From Deltaproteobacteria bacterium (lineage in GTDB: Bacteria > Desulfobacterota > BSN033 > WVXP01), in assembly GCA_019308905.1 (NCBI GenBank), contig JAFDHF010000025.1, positions 1-57,254 of the forward strand: DNA of 57,254 bases. The letters are read 5' to 3'. How positions within the stretch are numbered: the stretch's first letter is position 1; each line of letters opens with the position of its first letter. The notes under the pieces are model-generated. The model did no database searches and was not told where the DNA came from. It saw only the letters and a program-made list of their open reading frames with translations. A program made the translations under genes and the position numbers. Shown here one piece after another: positions 16,537 through 25,237 of the stretch.

Positions 16537-17022
16537 ATGGGAAACCACCCGTCAGGATCCGATCCTATCGATTCCGAGCCCGAGACCTTCCAAATCGAGA
16601 GGGACGTGGTCCAACTCAACAACATCGAATGGACCCTTGAGAGCCTAAGGGGCGTACTTGGGCCGGGACAGGCGAGGCCCGAAGCGGTCCCGGGCCGGGG
16701 AGAGTGGAAAACCGCGTCTTTTGAGGAGGCTCTGGTGCCCGAAACATCGGCTCTCCGCCTCAAGGCGACCTGGTCATGCAGGGACGGCCTTCTGTCTGAT
16801 CTGAGCGTCACTCCTCTTCCCGCTGCAGACTACAAGGCACCCAGGGGAAGCCACATCGAGGTGAGGCTTACCCCTCTCATGGCGACTGTCCCGGACCCGG
16901 AGGGAAGGCCGGGTGCCCAGCTCACCATCTCTGTTGAGCTCGCCCTGGGAGAGACCCATGATTCCCGGGAATTCCGCATCAACGGCCATGGAGGCTGGCA
17001 AGAAGTCCGGCAGGAGGAATAG
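16537..17022 (+). CDS. Hypothetical eCIS operon protein
   Basis: 161 residues starting 3 bases after the previous stop. It contains IERDVVQLNNIEWTLESLRG near residues 20-40 and a beta-rich remainder (IEVRLTPLMATVP, LTISVELALGET). No family is recognised. The position just before the Afp16 gene suggests a structural or chaperone role for the particle, but nothing in the sequence proves this. There is no signal peptide or membrane segment. Confidence 0.6.
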   Translation: MGNHPSGSDPIDSEPETFQIERDVVQLNNIEWTLESLRGVLGPGQARPEAVPGRGEWKTASFEEALVPETSALRLKATWSCRDGLLSDLSVTPLPAADYKAPRGSHIEVRLTPLMATVPDPEGRPGAQLTISVELALGETHDSREFRINGHGGWQEVRQEE

Positions 17023-17079
17023 GAGAATGAGGCTGCTCCCGGCAGAGATCCATCCTGCCCGAACAGGAAAGGGGGAGTC

Positions 17080-17679
17080 ATGATCCAGGATCTCGACAGG
17101 ACCCTGGAAGAACTGCTCAGGCGTGAACTTCCGGCTGAACTGGTCTCGCAGATCACCATCAGCTTCGCCACGCCCGATGAGCAGTTCCCCCCTCCCTCGG
17201 TCACCCTCCCTTCGGTCGATCTCTTCCTTTACGATATCAGGGAAAACCGGGATCTGCGGACAAACGAGTGGATTGTGGAGAGAGAGAGCGACGGGTCGAC
17301 TACCAAGAGGCGCCCGCCTGTGAGGGTGGAATGCTCCTATCTGATCACGGCCTGGCCGAGTGATAGCACTCCCAACCCGGCCCGGGACGAGCATCGGCTC
17401 CTCGGAGAAGTGATGAAGGTCATGCTCCGCCACCCTACCATTCCAGCTGAGGTGCTCCAGGGGGGGCTGAAAGGCCAGGAGCCTCCCCTACCCGCCATCA
17501 GCCTCCTGCCGGGCCGCCTGGAGATGATGGGTCCTTTCTGGCAGGCCCTCGGGGGAAAGCTCAAGGCGGCCCTCAACTACATGGTGACCTTCGGCCTCGA
17601 GGTCCACAGGCCGGTCCAGGCCGAGGTGGTTACCGAGAAGATGCTCAAGTTTCGTGTTACCAAGGAGACCGCACCATGA
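17080..17679 (+). CDS. Tail terminator/cap protein, DUF4255 (Afp16/Pvc16)
   Basis: 199 residues matching the Pvc16 N-terminal (DUF4255) family. It opens MIQDLDRTLEELLRRELP, followed by ITISFATPDEQFPPPSVTLP, SVDLFLYDIREN, the RRPPVRVECSYLITAWPS strand and HRLLGEVMKVMLRHPTIP. Family knowledge: Afp16 ends tube growth and caps the distal end of the sheath-tube. The next gene starts inside its stop region (ATGA overlap at 17676-17679), so the two are coupled. Confidence 0.93.
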   Translation: MIQDLDRTLEELLRRELPAELVSQITISFATPDEQFPPPSVTLPSVDLFLYDIRENRDLRTNEWIVERESDGSTTKRRPPVRVECSYLITAWPSDSTPNPARDEHRLLGEVMKVMLRHPTIPAEVLQGGLKGQEPPLPAISLLPGRLEMMGPFWQALGGKLKAALNYMVTFGLEVHRPVQAEVVTEKMLKFRVTKETAP

Positions 17680-18299
17680 GCGAGTGGGAGATCATCCGGC
17701 ACGTCGTCGCCATCGCGGGCAGGGTAATCGACGGTCAAACCGGCAGGGCCGTGAGAGGGGGGCAGGTGGTGATCAGCCACGGACCCGAGACCTTCATGGC
17801 CTGGCTCGCCGCCAGGGCAAAGGAACGGGGCTCTCCTTGGGCTTCCATGGCGGAGAGGCCGGACCGGACCCGCACAGAAGCGGACGGCCATTTCCACTTC
17901 ATGGACCTTCCTGAAGGAGACTATACCCTTGCGGCCTCCCTGCCCGAGGCTCTCGGCCGCTACGGCACGGCCCGGAAAGACGTTACTGTCGCCCGCGACG
18001 CCCAGGGCCACATAGCAATGGGAAAGGCGGAAATCGCCCTCCCCCCCACCACGGTAAAGGGCCTGATCGCCGACCAGGCCGGCCATCCCGTGGCCATGGC
18101 CGAGGTAAGGGTAAGGGGGAGCGGCGAGGGGTGTTTCAGCGACGGCCAGGGACGATACCTCCTGCCCCCCCTGGAAGCGGGGAGGCGGGTGGTCCAGGTC
18201 TCTGCCCGTGGCTACCAGGCAGCCGAGCAGACGGTGCTGGTCGGCTTTCCTGGAGAGGTCAAGACACTCGACTTCACCCTGGCTGAGCCCCCACCGTGA
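17676..18299 (+). CDS. Carboxypeptidase-regulatory-like double-domain protein
   Basis: 207 residues with two transthyretin-like (CarboxypepD_reg) beta-sandwich repeats: residues about 10-115 (IAGRVIDGQTGRAVRGGQVV, TEADGHFHFMDLPEGDYTL) and about 125-205 (VKGLIADQAGHPVAMAEVRV, GQGRYLLPPLEAG). There is no secretion signal. Its start overlaps the Afp16 stop, so it is made together with the cap protein. Such domains usually mediate protein or sugar contacts, and it may decorate the distal end of the particle. That role is inferred from position only. Confidence 0.8.
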   Translation: MSEWEIIRHVVAIAGRVIDGQTGRAVRGGQVVISHGPETFMAWLAARAKERGSPWASMAERPDRTRTEADGHFHFMDLPEGDYTLAASLPEALGRYGTARKDVTVARDAQGHIAMGKAEIALPPTTVKGLIADQAGHPVAMAEVRVRGSGEGCFSDGQGRYLLPPLEAGRRVVQVSARGYQAAEQTVLVGFPGEVKTLDFTLAEPPP

Positions 18300-18470
18300 A
18301 CCGGGCTGCGCCAGGAAGGGGCTCTGCCCGAGGCGGGCCTTCCTCACCGGAGGTGGAAAGGGGAGATGGATGGAGAAGCCGGATCCCCGGAGAGAGACCA
18401 CATGGAGGGGGAACCTCAACGGCCCCGCCCATTTGGAATTTGATCCATAACCCGAAGAAAGGAGTCTGCC

Positions 18471-19673
18471 ATGCCCGAATATTTAGCTCCAGGAGTATTC
18501 GTAGAGGAGGTGCCCTCGGCTATCAAACCGATCGCCGGAGTGGGCACCAGCACGGCCGGTTTTGTCGGCCTCTCTGCCGATATTGCAGATGACCAGATGC
18601 CTGAGAAACCGGCAGGCGGCCATTACAGCCAAGCCGACGCTCAAGACCCTCAGCCGGTAAACAACTGGGAGGAGTTCAAGCAGAAATTCGGCGATTTCCA
18701 GGCAGCCAATCAGTATCTGGCCCATGGGGTCTACGGGTTCTTCAACAACGGGGGCACCCGCTGCTGGGTCAACCGGGTCAGCTCCGTCGATGACCTGGAC
18801 GATGCGGTGGACCAGTTCCAGAGTATCGACGAGATCGCGGTGGTGGCCGCTCCTCTGCCGCCAGACACCTCCCAGGACGCCCTCCACGCGATCCACGAAA
18901 AGCTCGTCACCCACTGCCAGTTGATGGAAGACCGGGTGGCAATCCTCGACAGCACCCGGGATATCACCGACGACAACTTCGTCATCACCACGGATGACAG
19001 CGGCATCTGGCGGCCCGCCGCAAACAAGAAGGGATACGGTGCCTTCTACTTCCCCTGGATCGAGGTGGCCGATCCCCTCAAGCCGGCTGGTTCCCGCGTC
19101 GCCGTTCCTCCAAGCGGCCATCTTGCCGGGATCTACGCCCGAAGCGACGCCCAGCGTGGCGTGCACAAGGCCCCTGCCAACGAGATGATCATGGGCGCTC
19201 TGGGAACTCGATACCGGGTGAGCAAGATCCTCCAGAAGACCCTCAACCCAAAGGGGGTCAACTGCATCCGGCCCTTCAACGGCACTATCAAGGTCTGGGG
19301 GGCACGTACCCTCGCCTCTGACCCGGCAGGCGATCCCGAGTGGATCTACATAAACGTCCGCCGCCTCTTCAACTTCCTCCGCGAGTCCATAGACAAGGGG
19401 ACGCAGTGGGTCGTCTTTGAGCCGAACGAGCCGAAGCTCTGGGCCAAGATAACGCGGAACATCACGGCCTTCCTCACCAACGTTTGGCGTGGGGGAGCCC
19501 TCTTCGGCACCACTCCGCAGGAGGCCTTCTACGTGAAGTGCGATGCCGAGACGAATCCACCGGAGGTACGCGAACTCGGCCAGGTGGTCACCGAGATCGG
19601 CGTGGCTGTTGTCAAGCCTGCTGAGTTCGTGATTTTCCGTATCAGCCAGTGGACGGGACCGAGCGGTTCATAA
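18471..19673 (+). CDS. Contractile sheath protein (Afp2/3-like)
   Basis: 400 residues. The N-terminus MPEYLAPGVFVEEVPS with IAGVGTSTAGFVG is the diagnostic opening of phage and eCIS sheath proteins. The C-terminal part carries the classical sheath signatures: KAPANE, RPFNGTIKVWGARTLASDP, YINVRRLFNFLRESI, WVVFEPNE, and GVAVVKPAEFVIFRISQW at the end. The length is normal for a minimal sheath. RBS AAGAAAGGAG lies upstream. It forms the outer contractile cylinder around the tube and depends on the ATPase and cap proteins encoded earlier in the operon. Confidence 0.96.
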   Translation: MPEYLAPGVFVEEVPSAIKPIAGVGTSTAGFVGLSADIADDQMPEKPAGGHYSQADAQDPQPVNNWEEFKQKFGDFQAANQYLAHGVYGFFNNGGTRCWVNRVSSVDDLDDAVDQFQSIDEIAVVAAPLPPDTSQDALHAIHEKLVTHCQLMEDRVAILDSTRDITDDNFVITTDDSGIWRPAANKKGYGAFYFPWIEVADPLKPAGSRVAVPPSGHLAGIYARSDAQRGVHKAPANEMIMGALGTRYRVSKILQKTLNPKGVNCIRPFNGTIKVWGARTLASDPAGDPEWIYINVRRLFNFLRESIDKGTQWVVFEPNEPKLWAKITRNITAFLTNVWRGGALFGTTPQEAFYVKCDAETNPPEVRELGQVVTEIGVAVVKPAEFVIFRISQWTGPSGS

Positions 19674-19709
19674 CCGCCCGGAAGACCCGGCATCAGGGTG
19701 GAATCGACA

Positions 19710-21371
19710 ATGCCGACCTACACGACACCCGGGATCTATAGGGAGGAGAGACTGCTCGAGGCAAGGGCCGAGCCACGCACTGGGGTACCCGCCTTCCTCG
19801 GTTACACCGGAAGAGTCCCCGGCGACGAGTTGGGGAGGAAGACCCTCTATACCCCCCAACGCGTCACCCTCTGGCCCCAGTTCGAGGAGGCCTTCGGCCC
19901 GCCCCCACCGGGGGGCCACCTGGCTGACGCGGTCCGGGGCTTCTTCGAAAACCGCGGGACTCTCTGCTATGTGGTACCTCTGGACCGGGCCGACCCGCCC
20001 CGAGATGCACTGAAGATGGGCCTTGATGCCCTGGCCTCTTGGGAGACGGGAGACCTGGTCTGCACTCCGGATCTTATCAGGATGTATCCCCAGGAGGCTC
20101 TCCCCCCGCCAGACTCCCTCGGTCCTGTCTGGTCGGCCTATGTGGGGCAGCTCCTGCGGCGATGGGGTCGGTCGCCCAACCCCGAGGAAGTGACGGCCAT
20201 GCAGAACGATGTCCTCGGCCTTTGCGATTCTCTGGAGGGTCCTTTTGCCATACTCGACAGCCTTCCCGGGGCGGATCCCAGCCAGGTTCTCGTCCAACGG
20301 CAGAAGCTGAAGGGGACCAGGGGTGCACTCTACTACCCCTGGATCAAGTTGGAGGAGACCACCTGCGTGCCGCCCTGCGGCCATGTGGCAGGGGTTTATG
20401 CGAGAAGCGACAGGCAGGTGGGGGTTCACAAGGCGCCGGCCAACGAAGTGCTGGAAGGAGCCCTCGATCTGGAGGTCTCTCTCACCAATGGAGAGCAAGG
20501 TCTCCTCAATCCCGCAGGAGTCAACTGTCTCCGAGCCTTTCCTGGACGTGGCATCCGGGTCTGGGGGGCACGGACCCTCAGCAGGGATGAGAACCTGGCC
20601 TATGTCAGCGTCTGCCGTCTCCTTCTCACGGTGGCACGCTGGGTGGGCCAGACCCTGTCGGAGGCCGTCTTCGAACCCCATGATCCCAGCCTCTGGGCCG
20701 GGATCCGCCGGGAGCTCACCGTCTATTTCACCGACCTGTTCCAGAGGGGAGCACTCAAGGGGACATCACCCGAGGAGGCCTTCTCGGTGAAGTGTGATGA
20801 AGAAACAAGCCCACCGGAGGTACGCCGGGCAGGAAGACTGGTTGCCGAGGTCCGTCTTGCTCCCACAGAGCCGAATGAATTCGTCATCCTCCGCATCATC
20901 CAGGAGGCCGGCGGAGCAACGGTGGCCTTCAAGCCCACAAGACCCCGCGGCTCGCCGGGAACGCCGAATCCCACGGGAGGCGGTCCTCCCCCCGAGTTGG
21001 CAATTACTCGTATCGAATACGACCCTCCAGGTCATGACTGGGCAGGAGAGCATGTGGTGATCGAGAACAAGGGCAAAAGGCCCGCCGATCTGACAGGTTG
21101 GACTATCAGCGACCTTGCCGGCCACACCTTTGTTTTCCCGCAATTTACCCTGCATCCCGGCCTGTCGGTACGCATCTGGACAAAAGCCGGGGCCGACACG
21201 GCGAAAGATCTTTACTGGGGGCGGCGCGGGGCCGCGATCTGGAACAACGTGGGCGATCGGGCCTTCCTCAGGGACCAGGAGGGCAATCTCGTCCACGTGT
21301 ATACCTGTAGTGCATTGAACCGGTATCCCGACACCGGGGCAAGACCTGCCGGGTCCGCCGGGCCCGGATAA
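19710..21371 (+). CDS. Second sheath protein with C-terminal lamin-tail domain
   Basis: 553 residues from ATG 19710 (AGGGTGG upstream; in-frame GTG at 19698 is less likely). Residues 1-400 are a sheath protein: MPTYTTPGIYREE, KAPANEVLEGALD, GIRVWGARTLSRDENLAYVS, AVFEPHDPSLW, and VRLAPTEPNEFVILRI. A Pro/Gly linker (about 405-425) then leads to a lamin-tail-like beta-sandwich (about 425-540: ELAITRIEYDPPG, VVIENKGKRPADLTGWTI, HTFVFPQFTLHPGLSVRI, AAIWNNVGDRAFLRD). Lamin-tail domains are found on bacterial surface proteins and often sit on the outside of assemblies. This sheath form may make a decorated ring or the baseplate-proximal layer. Confidence 0.92.
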   Translation: MPTYTTPGIYREERLLEARAEPRTGVPAFLGYTGRVPGDELGRKTLYTPQRVTLWPQFEEAFGPPPPGGHLADAVRGFFENRGTLCYVVPLDRADPPRDALKMGLDALASWETGDLVCTPDLIRMYPQEALPPPDSLGPVWSAYVGQLLRRWGRSPNPEEVTAMQNDVLGLCDSLEGPFAILDSLPGADPSQVLVQRQKLKGTRGALYYPWIKLEETTCVPPCGHVAGVYARSDRQVGVHKAPANEVLEGALDLEVSLTNGEQGLLNPAGVNCLRAFPGRGIRVWGARTLSRDENLAYVSVCRLLLTVARWVGQTLSEAVFEPHDPSLWAGIRRELTVYFTDLFQRGALKGTSPEEAFSVKCDEETSPPEVRRAGRLVAEVRLAPTEPNEFVILRIIQEAGGATVAFKPTRPRGSPGTPNPTGGGPPPELAITRIEYDPPGHDWAGEHVVIENKGKRPADLTGWTISDLAGHTFVFPQFTLHPGLSVRIWTKAGADTAKDLYWGRRGAAIWNNVGDRAFLRDQEGNLVHVYTCSALNRYPDTGARPAGSAGPG

Positions 21372-21392
21372 AACGCCAAGGAGGTTTGAATC

Positions 21393-21827
21393 ATGCCAGT
21401 GGGAGATCGAAAAGATCCGTATCGCGCTTATAATTTTCTGGTGGAGTTGGACGGCATCACCCGGGCGGGCTTCCGGGAATGCTCCGGGTTGGATTCCTCC
21501 CAGGACCCCATCGAATACCGGGAGGGGAACGAAGCTCTGACGCCGCGCAAGCTGCCGGGCCTGGTCAAGTATTCCAACATCACCCTTAAGTGGGGCATCA
21601 CCGACGATGCGGAGCTCTGGGAGTGGCGAAAGAAGGCAATGGACGGCAAGGTTGAGCGAAAGAACGGCTCCATCGTCCTCCTGGACGACGCCGGAGAGGA
21701 GAAGCTCCGCTGGAACTTCCGCAACGGCTGGCCCACCAAGTGGACGGGCCCGAGCCTCAATGCCACGGGAAACGAGGTGGCTGTCGAGGACCTGGAAATC
21801 ACCCATGAAGGAGTGGAAAAGGCATGA
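21393..21827 (+). CDS. Tail tube protein 1 (gp19/Afp1-like)
   Basis: 144 residues of the T4 gp19-like tube family: DPYRAYNFLVELDGITRAGF, ECSGLD, YREGNE, LKWGIT, ELWEWRKKAMDG, RKNGSIVLLDDAGEE, and a C-terminal EVAVEDLEITHEGVE. Strong RBS (AAGGAGG). It forms hexameric rings of the inner tube. It overlaps the next gene by 4 bases (ATGA). It is a paralogue of the tube protein at 22359-22799; the two have the same length and motif order but differ in detail. Confidence 0.95.
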   Translation: MPVGDRKDPYRAYNFLVELDGITRAGFRECSGLDSSQDPIEYREGNEALTPRKLPGLVKYSNITLKWGITDDAELWEWRKKAMDGKVERKNGSIVLLDDAGEEKLRWNFRNGWPTKWTGPSLNATGNEVAVEDLEITHEGVEKA

Positions 21828-22189
21828 CGCTCGAGACAGAATTCCCTTTCACCCTGCCCCGGGGATATGTGGACGCCGATGGCAACCTCCACCGTGAGGG
21901 AGTGATGCGCCTTGCCACAGCCTACGACGAGATCGCACCCATGAAGGATCCCCGTGTCCAGGCGAACCCGGGCTATCTGGTGATCATCCTCCTTTCCCGG
22001 GTGATCACCCGCCTCGGCGAGTTGACCCACATCAATCCCAAGATAATCGAGGGCATCTTCTCGGCCGATCTGGCCTTCTTGCAGGACTTCTATCGTCGCG
22101 TCAACCAGAACGGCCACAGCCGGTTGGGGGTCACATGCCCCCATTGTGAGAAGGCCTTCGAGGTGGAGGTCAACGGCTCGGGGGGGTGA
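21824..22189 (+). CDS. Phage-tail-assembly-like protein with CxxC
   Basis: 121 residues. The order LETEFPFTLPRGYVDADGNL, GVMRLATAYDEIAPMKDP, NPGYLVIILLSRVITRLGEL, FLQDFYRRVN and the terminal CPHCEKAFEVEV matches a small protein repeatedly found between tube genes in eCIS loci and related to phage tail assembly chaperones. The C-terminal C-x-x-C may bind zinc. It is coupled at both ends (ATGA overlap upstream, TGATG overlap downstream). Its probable role is tube assembly. It has no membrane segment. Confidence 0.8.
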   Translation: MTLETEFPFTLPRGYVDADGNLHREGVMRLATAYDEIAPMKDPRVQANPGYLVIILLSRVITRLGELTHINPKIIEGIFSADLAFLQDFYRRVNQNGHSRLGVTCPHCEKAFEVEVNGSGG

Positions 22190-22368
22190 TGAGCTACCCC
22201 TTGGACCGACTGTTCGAGGAGGTAGCTTACATAGCCTATCACTTCCACTGGCCGTTCGACCAGATCATGGGGATGGAACACCGCGAGCGGCAGCGGTGGG
22301 TCGGGGAGATCGCCAAGATCAATCACCGGCTCAATGAGACCGCAGGGAGCGGCAAACCATGGCGGTAG
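22189..22368 (+). CDS. DUF6760-like small eCIS protein
   Basis: 59 residues: MSYPLDRLFEEVAYIAYHFH, WPFDQIMGMEHRERQRWVGE, IAKINHRLNE. It resembles the short protein (DUF6760 type) that regularly follows the tail-assembly-like gene in eCIS operons. The pair is reminiscent of the gpG/gpGT tail chaperone arrangement. ATG 22189 overlaps the previous stop (TGATG), and its own stop overlaps the start of tube 2 (22359). Confidence 0.75.
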   Translation: MSYPLDRLFEEVAYIAYHFHWPFDQIMGMEHRERQRWVGEIAKINHRLNETAGSGKPWR

Positions 22369-22799
22369 GGGACCGTACAGACCCTTATCTGGCTTTCAAC
22401 TTCCTGGTCGAAATCGATGGGGTAGTGGCCGGCGGGTTCAGCGAGGTCACCGGTCTGGAGGTCGAAGTCGAGGTCCACGACTATCGCGAAGGCGGGGTCA
22501 ACGGCTATGTTCACAGGTTGGCCGGCCCTGCCCGCTATCCGTCGAATCTCGTTCTCAAACACGGGATGACAGACGTCGACGCCCTCTGGAAGTGGCACCA
22601 GGAGGTGACCCAGGGTACCATCCAGAGGAAAAACGGATCCATCGTCCTTCTGGACGCCGCAGGAGAAGAGAAGTGGCGCTGGAATTTTGTCCAGGCCTAT
22701 CCGGTCAAGTGGACCGGGCCGGAGCTGCGCGCGACCTCCGCCGTTGTGGCCGTGGAGACGGTGGAACTGGTCCACAGGGGAATAGCCAAAGCACGGTGA
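22359..22799 (+). CDS. Tail tube protein 2 (Afp5-like)
   Basis: 146 residues, gp19-like: DPYLAFNFLVEIDGVVAGGF, EVTGLEVEVEVHDYREGG, HRLAGPARYPSNLVLKHGMT, LWKWHQEV, RKNGSIVLLDAAGEEKWRW, and VAVETVELVHRGI. In Afp and PVC a second tube paralogue forms the baseplate-proximal ring that joins tube to spike; the same role is likely here. It overlaps the DUF6760-like gene by 10 bases. Confidence 0.94.
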   Translation: MAVGDRTDPYLAFNFLVEIDGVVAGGFSEVTGLEVEVEVHDYREGGVNGYVHRLAGPARYPSNLVLKHGMTDVDALWKWHQEVTQGTIQRKNGSIVLLDAAGEEKWRWNFVQAYPVKWTGPELRATSAVVAVETVELVHRGIAKAR

Positions 22800-22825
22800 G
22801 AGAGCAGACCGGGAGGAACCAATAG

Positions 22826-24595
22826 ATGAAACCCAAGCAACAGGGCCCTAAACAAGAGATCCCTGCCCGAGGTCCCCGGAAAGAGCCGACCCGTGATATC
22901 TCTGTGCAGGAGACACAGGAAGCGACCACCCAACTGGGAGAGCGTATCCTGGGCCGCTACGGGCGGGCTCCGGGGCTCATACAGACAGATCCGGCAGGGT
23001 GGCCAGCCGGCAAGTCGAAGTCGGGCTACCTGCCCATGCTCTCTGAGATCCGGAGACGCTTCAGGCCTGTAGGGGTTTCCTTTTCCCAGGATTTCCCTCT
23101 TCTCTCGTACAGCCCCCTGTCGGCCCCTGCCGGGATGGGGCTTTCTCCCCCTCTCTCTCCTCAGACGAGTCCTTACCGAGATCCGGCAGGAGGGCCTGCC
23201 TCCACAAACCGAGATCTCTACCAGACACCTCCCTCCTCACGGGGCAGGGACTCTGTTCCCCCGGCCGCGGGGATTGACGCCGTGCAGACGGGAATCGAAC
23301 CGATCAAGTCCCCTGCCCGGATACCTCTCGCAACCACCTATGCCGCCGCAGCCAGGGACAGAAAAGCCGGCAGTCTCGCCGCCTACTCGGACCTTCCGGC
23401 AAGGACTGCCCTCCAGCCCGCAGGTCCTGGAGCGCCACGGCCCGGCGACCCCGGCCTGCTCTCCGGGAAGCAGGTCTCTCCCGAGGGAGAAGAGGCCCCT
23501 CAAGCAAAACCGGGTCGCCGAGTCTCAACCCCTAAGGCCGGCTCCCTGACTCCGCAATCCGACGGAAAAGTCCCGCTCCAGAGGGGAGTATCGAATCCTC
23601 TCCTTTCGCAGGAGGCTGGAACCCGCGGGCTGCCTCTTGCCCCTGAGCCTTCTGCCCGGGATTCCGGCCGCCTTGGGTCCACGCCGGCCCCGGCTCTTTC
23701 CGGGACCCTGATCTCAACCCCGGCTCCGGGCAGGGCAGCCCCTGATCCGGCCTTCCCTTTGCAGAACCAGGGGTCTCTGGCAAGGGTTGCTCCAGGCTCA
23801 CCCTCGTGGCCTACCGGCGGGCCTCTTGAGGAGCCGATCTCAAACAAGGCCGGCGGGTTTCAGAGGATCACCTCGACTCCTTCCTCGGGGAGCCTCTACG
23901 AACAAGGATTGCAGCCCGCCCTTGTGCAGCGAGAATCAGGCCATTCCAGAAATCGACACCCGGACGGCGTGCCCTCCGCTGCCCGGGGACCCGGCCTCCA
24001 AAGGACCCACGTGCCCAACGTGCCGGATATCATCTCCTATGCCGTAATAGACCCTCCTCGATCTTCCATGCCCGGCTCCAAGCCGGGCCGCGGGGTGCAA
24101 CCGGCCCTCTTGCCGATCGATTCTTCTTTGCCTCTCGGACCCTTCGCGGCCATGCGGGGAGAGATGTCCGGCCCTCGCGGACAAGCCGTGCTGGGGGAGC
24201 AAGAGCAAGGTGGCCCGGGTGGAGGGCAGGTGAGGACCCCGGACAGAGAAGTGGCGACAGGGGTCTCTCCTCTCACGGATGCCCGGCCGTTGATGGGAGA
24301 GATACCCGGCTCGACCGGGGAAATGCCCCTTGTCAGGAGGGTCTCCGAGAGCCCGGCCGGGAGGAGGGGACAACCTTTAGCGCAGATCAACGCTCGATCC
24401 GGGAACTCCGGAAAAGGAGTCCCCTTGGCAGCGCAGAGAGAGGAGGGTGGAACCCCATCATCTGCGGAAGAGCCTTCGGGCGGGGGAACGGCCGAGGCGG
24501 GTGGCCGGGCAATAGATCTGGAGCGGCTGGCAGATCAAGTCTATTCCATCATAGAGGACCGTCTCACCATAGAGCGGGAGAGTCTCGGCATCTAG
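22826..24595 (+). CDS. Long disordered Pro/Gly/Ser-rich eCIS protein
   Basis: 589 residues, RBS GGGAGGAA. Nearly all of it is low complexity (P, G, S, R, A) without predicted folds; there are no Cys residues in the main body. Only the C-terminus looks structured: AIDLERLADQVYSIIEDRLT then IERESLGI, an amphipathic helix of the LADxVYxxxxxRLxIERERxG type that I recall from other tail-like gene sets. It sits between tube 2 and the LysM tube protein. No Afp14-like tape measure is seen elsewhere, so it could fill that length-setting or lumen role, or act as a baseplate connector. This is an inference. The codon bias matches its neighbours. Confidence 0.65.
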   Translation: MKPKQQGPKQEIPARGPRKEPTRDISVQETQEATTQLGERILGRYGRAPGLIQTDPAGWPAGKSKSGYLPMLSEIRRRFRPVGVSFSQDFPLLSYSPLSAPAGMGLSPPLSPQTSPYRDPAGGPASTNRDLYQTPPSSRGRDSVPPAAGIDAVQTGIEPIKSPARIPLATTYAAAARDRKAGSLAAYSDLPARTALQPAGPGAPRPGDPGLLSGKQVSPEGEEAPQAKPGRRVSTPKAGSLTPQSDGKVPLQRGVSNPLLSQEAGTRGLPLAPEPSARDSGRLGSTPAPALSGTLISTPAPGRAAPDPAFPLQNQGSLARVAPGSPSWPTGGPLEEPISNKAGGFQRITSTPSSGSLYEQGLQPALVQRESGHSRNRHPDGVPSAARGPGLQRTHVPNVPDIISYAVIDPPRSSMPGSKPGRGVQPALLPIDSSLPLGPFAAMRGEMSGPRGQAVLGEQEQGGPGGGQVRTPDREVATGVSPLTDARPLMGEIPGSTGEMPLVRRVSESPAGRRGQPLAQINARSGNSGKGVPLAAQREEGGTPSSAEEPSGGGTAEAGGRAIDLERLADQVYSIIEDRLTIERESLGI

Positions 24596-24616
24596 GCTGA
24601 GGAGGACAGTAGTACC

Positions 24617-25237
24617 ATGGAACTCGAAAAGGCGACGATCTGGTACGAGATAAAGAACAAGAAAGAGGTCGTCCAGGTCCTGTTCAACCCCACGGAATAT
24701 CGACTCAACAAGGCCAACCAGTTTGCCGAGGTGGCCATACCCGGCCTGGGTACCCCGCCGCTTCAGTTTGTCCGCGGAAATGCCCGTACGCTCTCCATGC
24801 AGTTGTTCTTCGATACCTATGAACAGGGCTCTGATGTGAGGGAGCACACCCAGAAGATCATGAAGCTCCTGGAGATCCACAGAGAGCTCCACGCTCCCCC
24901 AGTCTGCCACTTCAACTGGGGCAGACTCGATTTTGCCGGGGTGCTGGAAAGGGCAGACCAGCGCTTCACCCTTTTCCTCCCGGACGGAACCCCTGTCAGG
25001 GCCACGGTGGACGTCTCTTTCAAGGAATACTGCGAGGCACAGAAACAGGCTGGGAACCTCCAGTCAGCGGATTTCACCAAGCGTTACGTGGTCAAGAGGG
25101 GTGATACCCTGAACAGGATCGCTCACCAGGAGTATGGCGACCCAGGATTGTGGCGACCCATCGCCCAGGAGAACCGCATGGATGACCCCCTTGCCCTTAG
25201 ACCAGGGCAAGTGCTGGTCATCCCTGCCTTGGAGTGA
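24617..25237 (+). CDS. CIS tube protein with LysM domain (Afp7/gp53-like)
   Basis: 206 residues. The N-terminal tube-initiator domain reads IWYEIKNKKEVVQVLFNPTE, YRLNKANQFAEVAIPGLGTP, LSMQLFFDTYEQGSDVRE, and PPVCHFNWGRLDFAGVLERA. A C-terminal LysM follows (about 155-204: KRYVVKRGDTLNRIAHQEYG, LWRPIAQENRMDDPLALRPG). This is the Afp7-type adaptor joining tube and baseplate hub. The stop overlaps the next start (25234, GTGATC). Confidence 0.94.
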   Translation: MELEKATIWYEIKNKKEVVQVLFNPTEYRLNKANQFAEVAIPGLGTPPLQFVRGNARTLSMQLFFDTYEQGSDVREHTQKIMKLLEIHRELHAPPVCHFNWGRLDFAGVLERADQRFTLFLPDGTPVRATVDVSFKEYCEAQKQAGNLQSADFTKRYVVKRGDTLNRIAHQEYGDPGLWRPIAQENRMDDPLALRPGQVLVIPALE

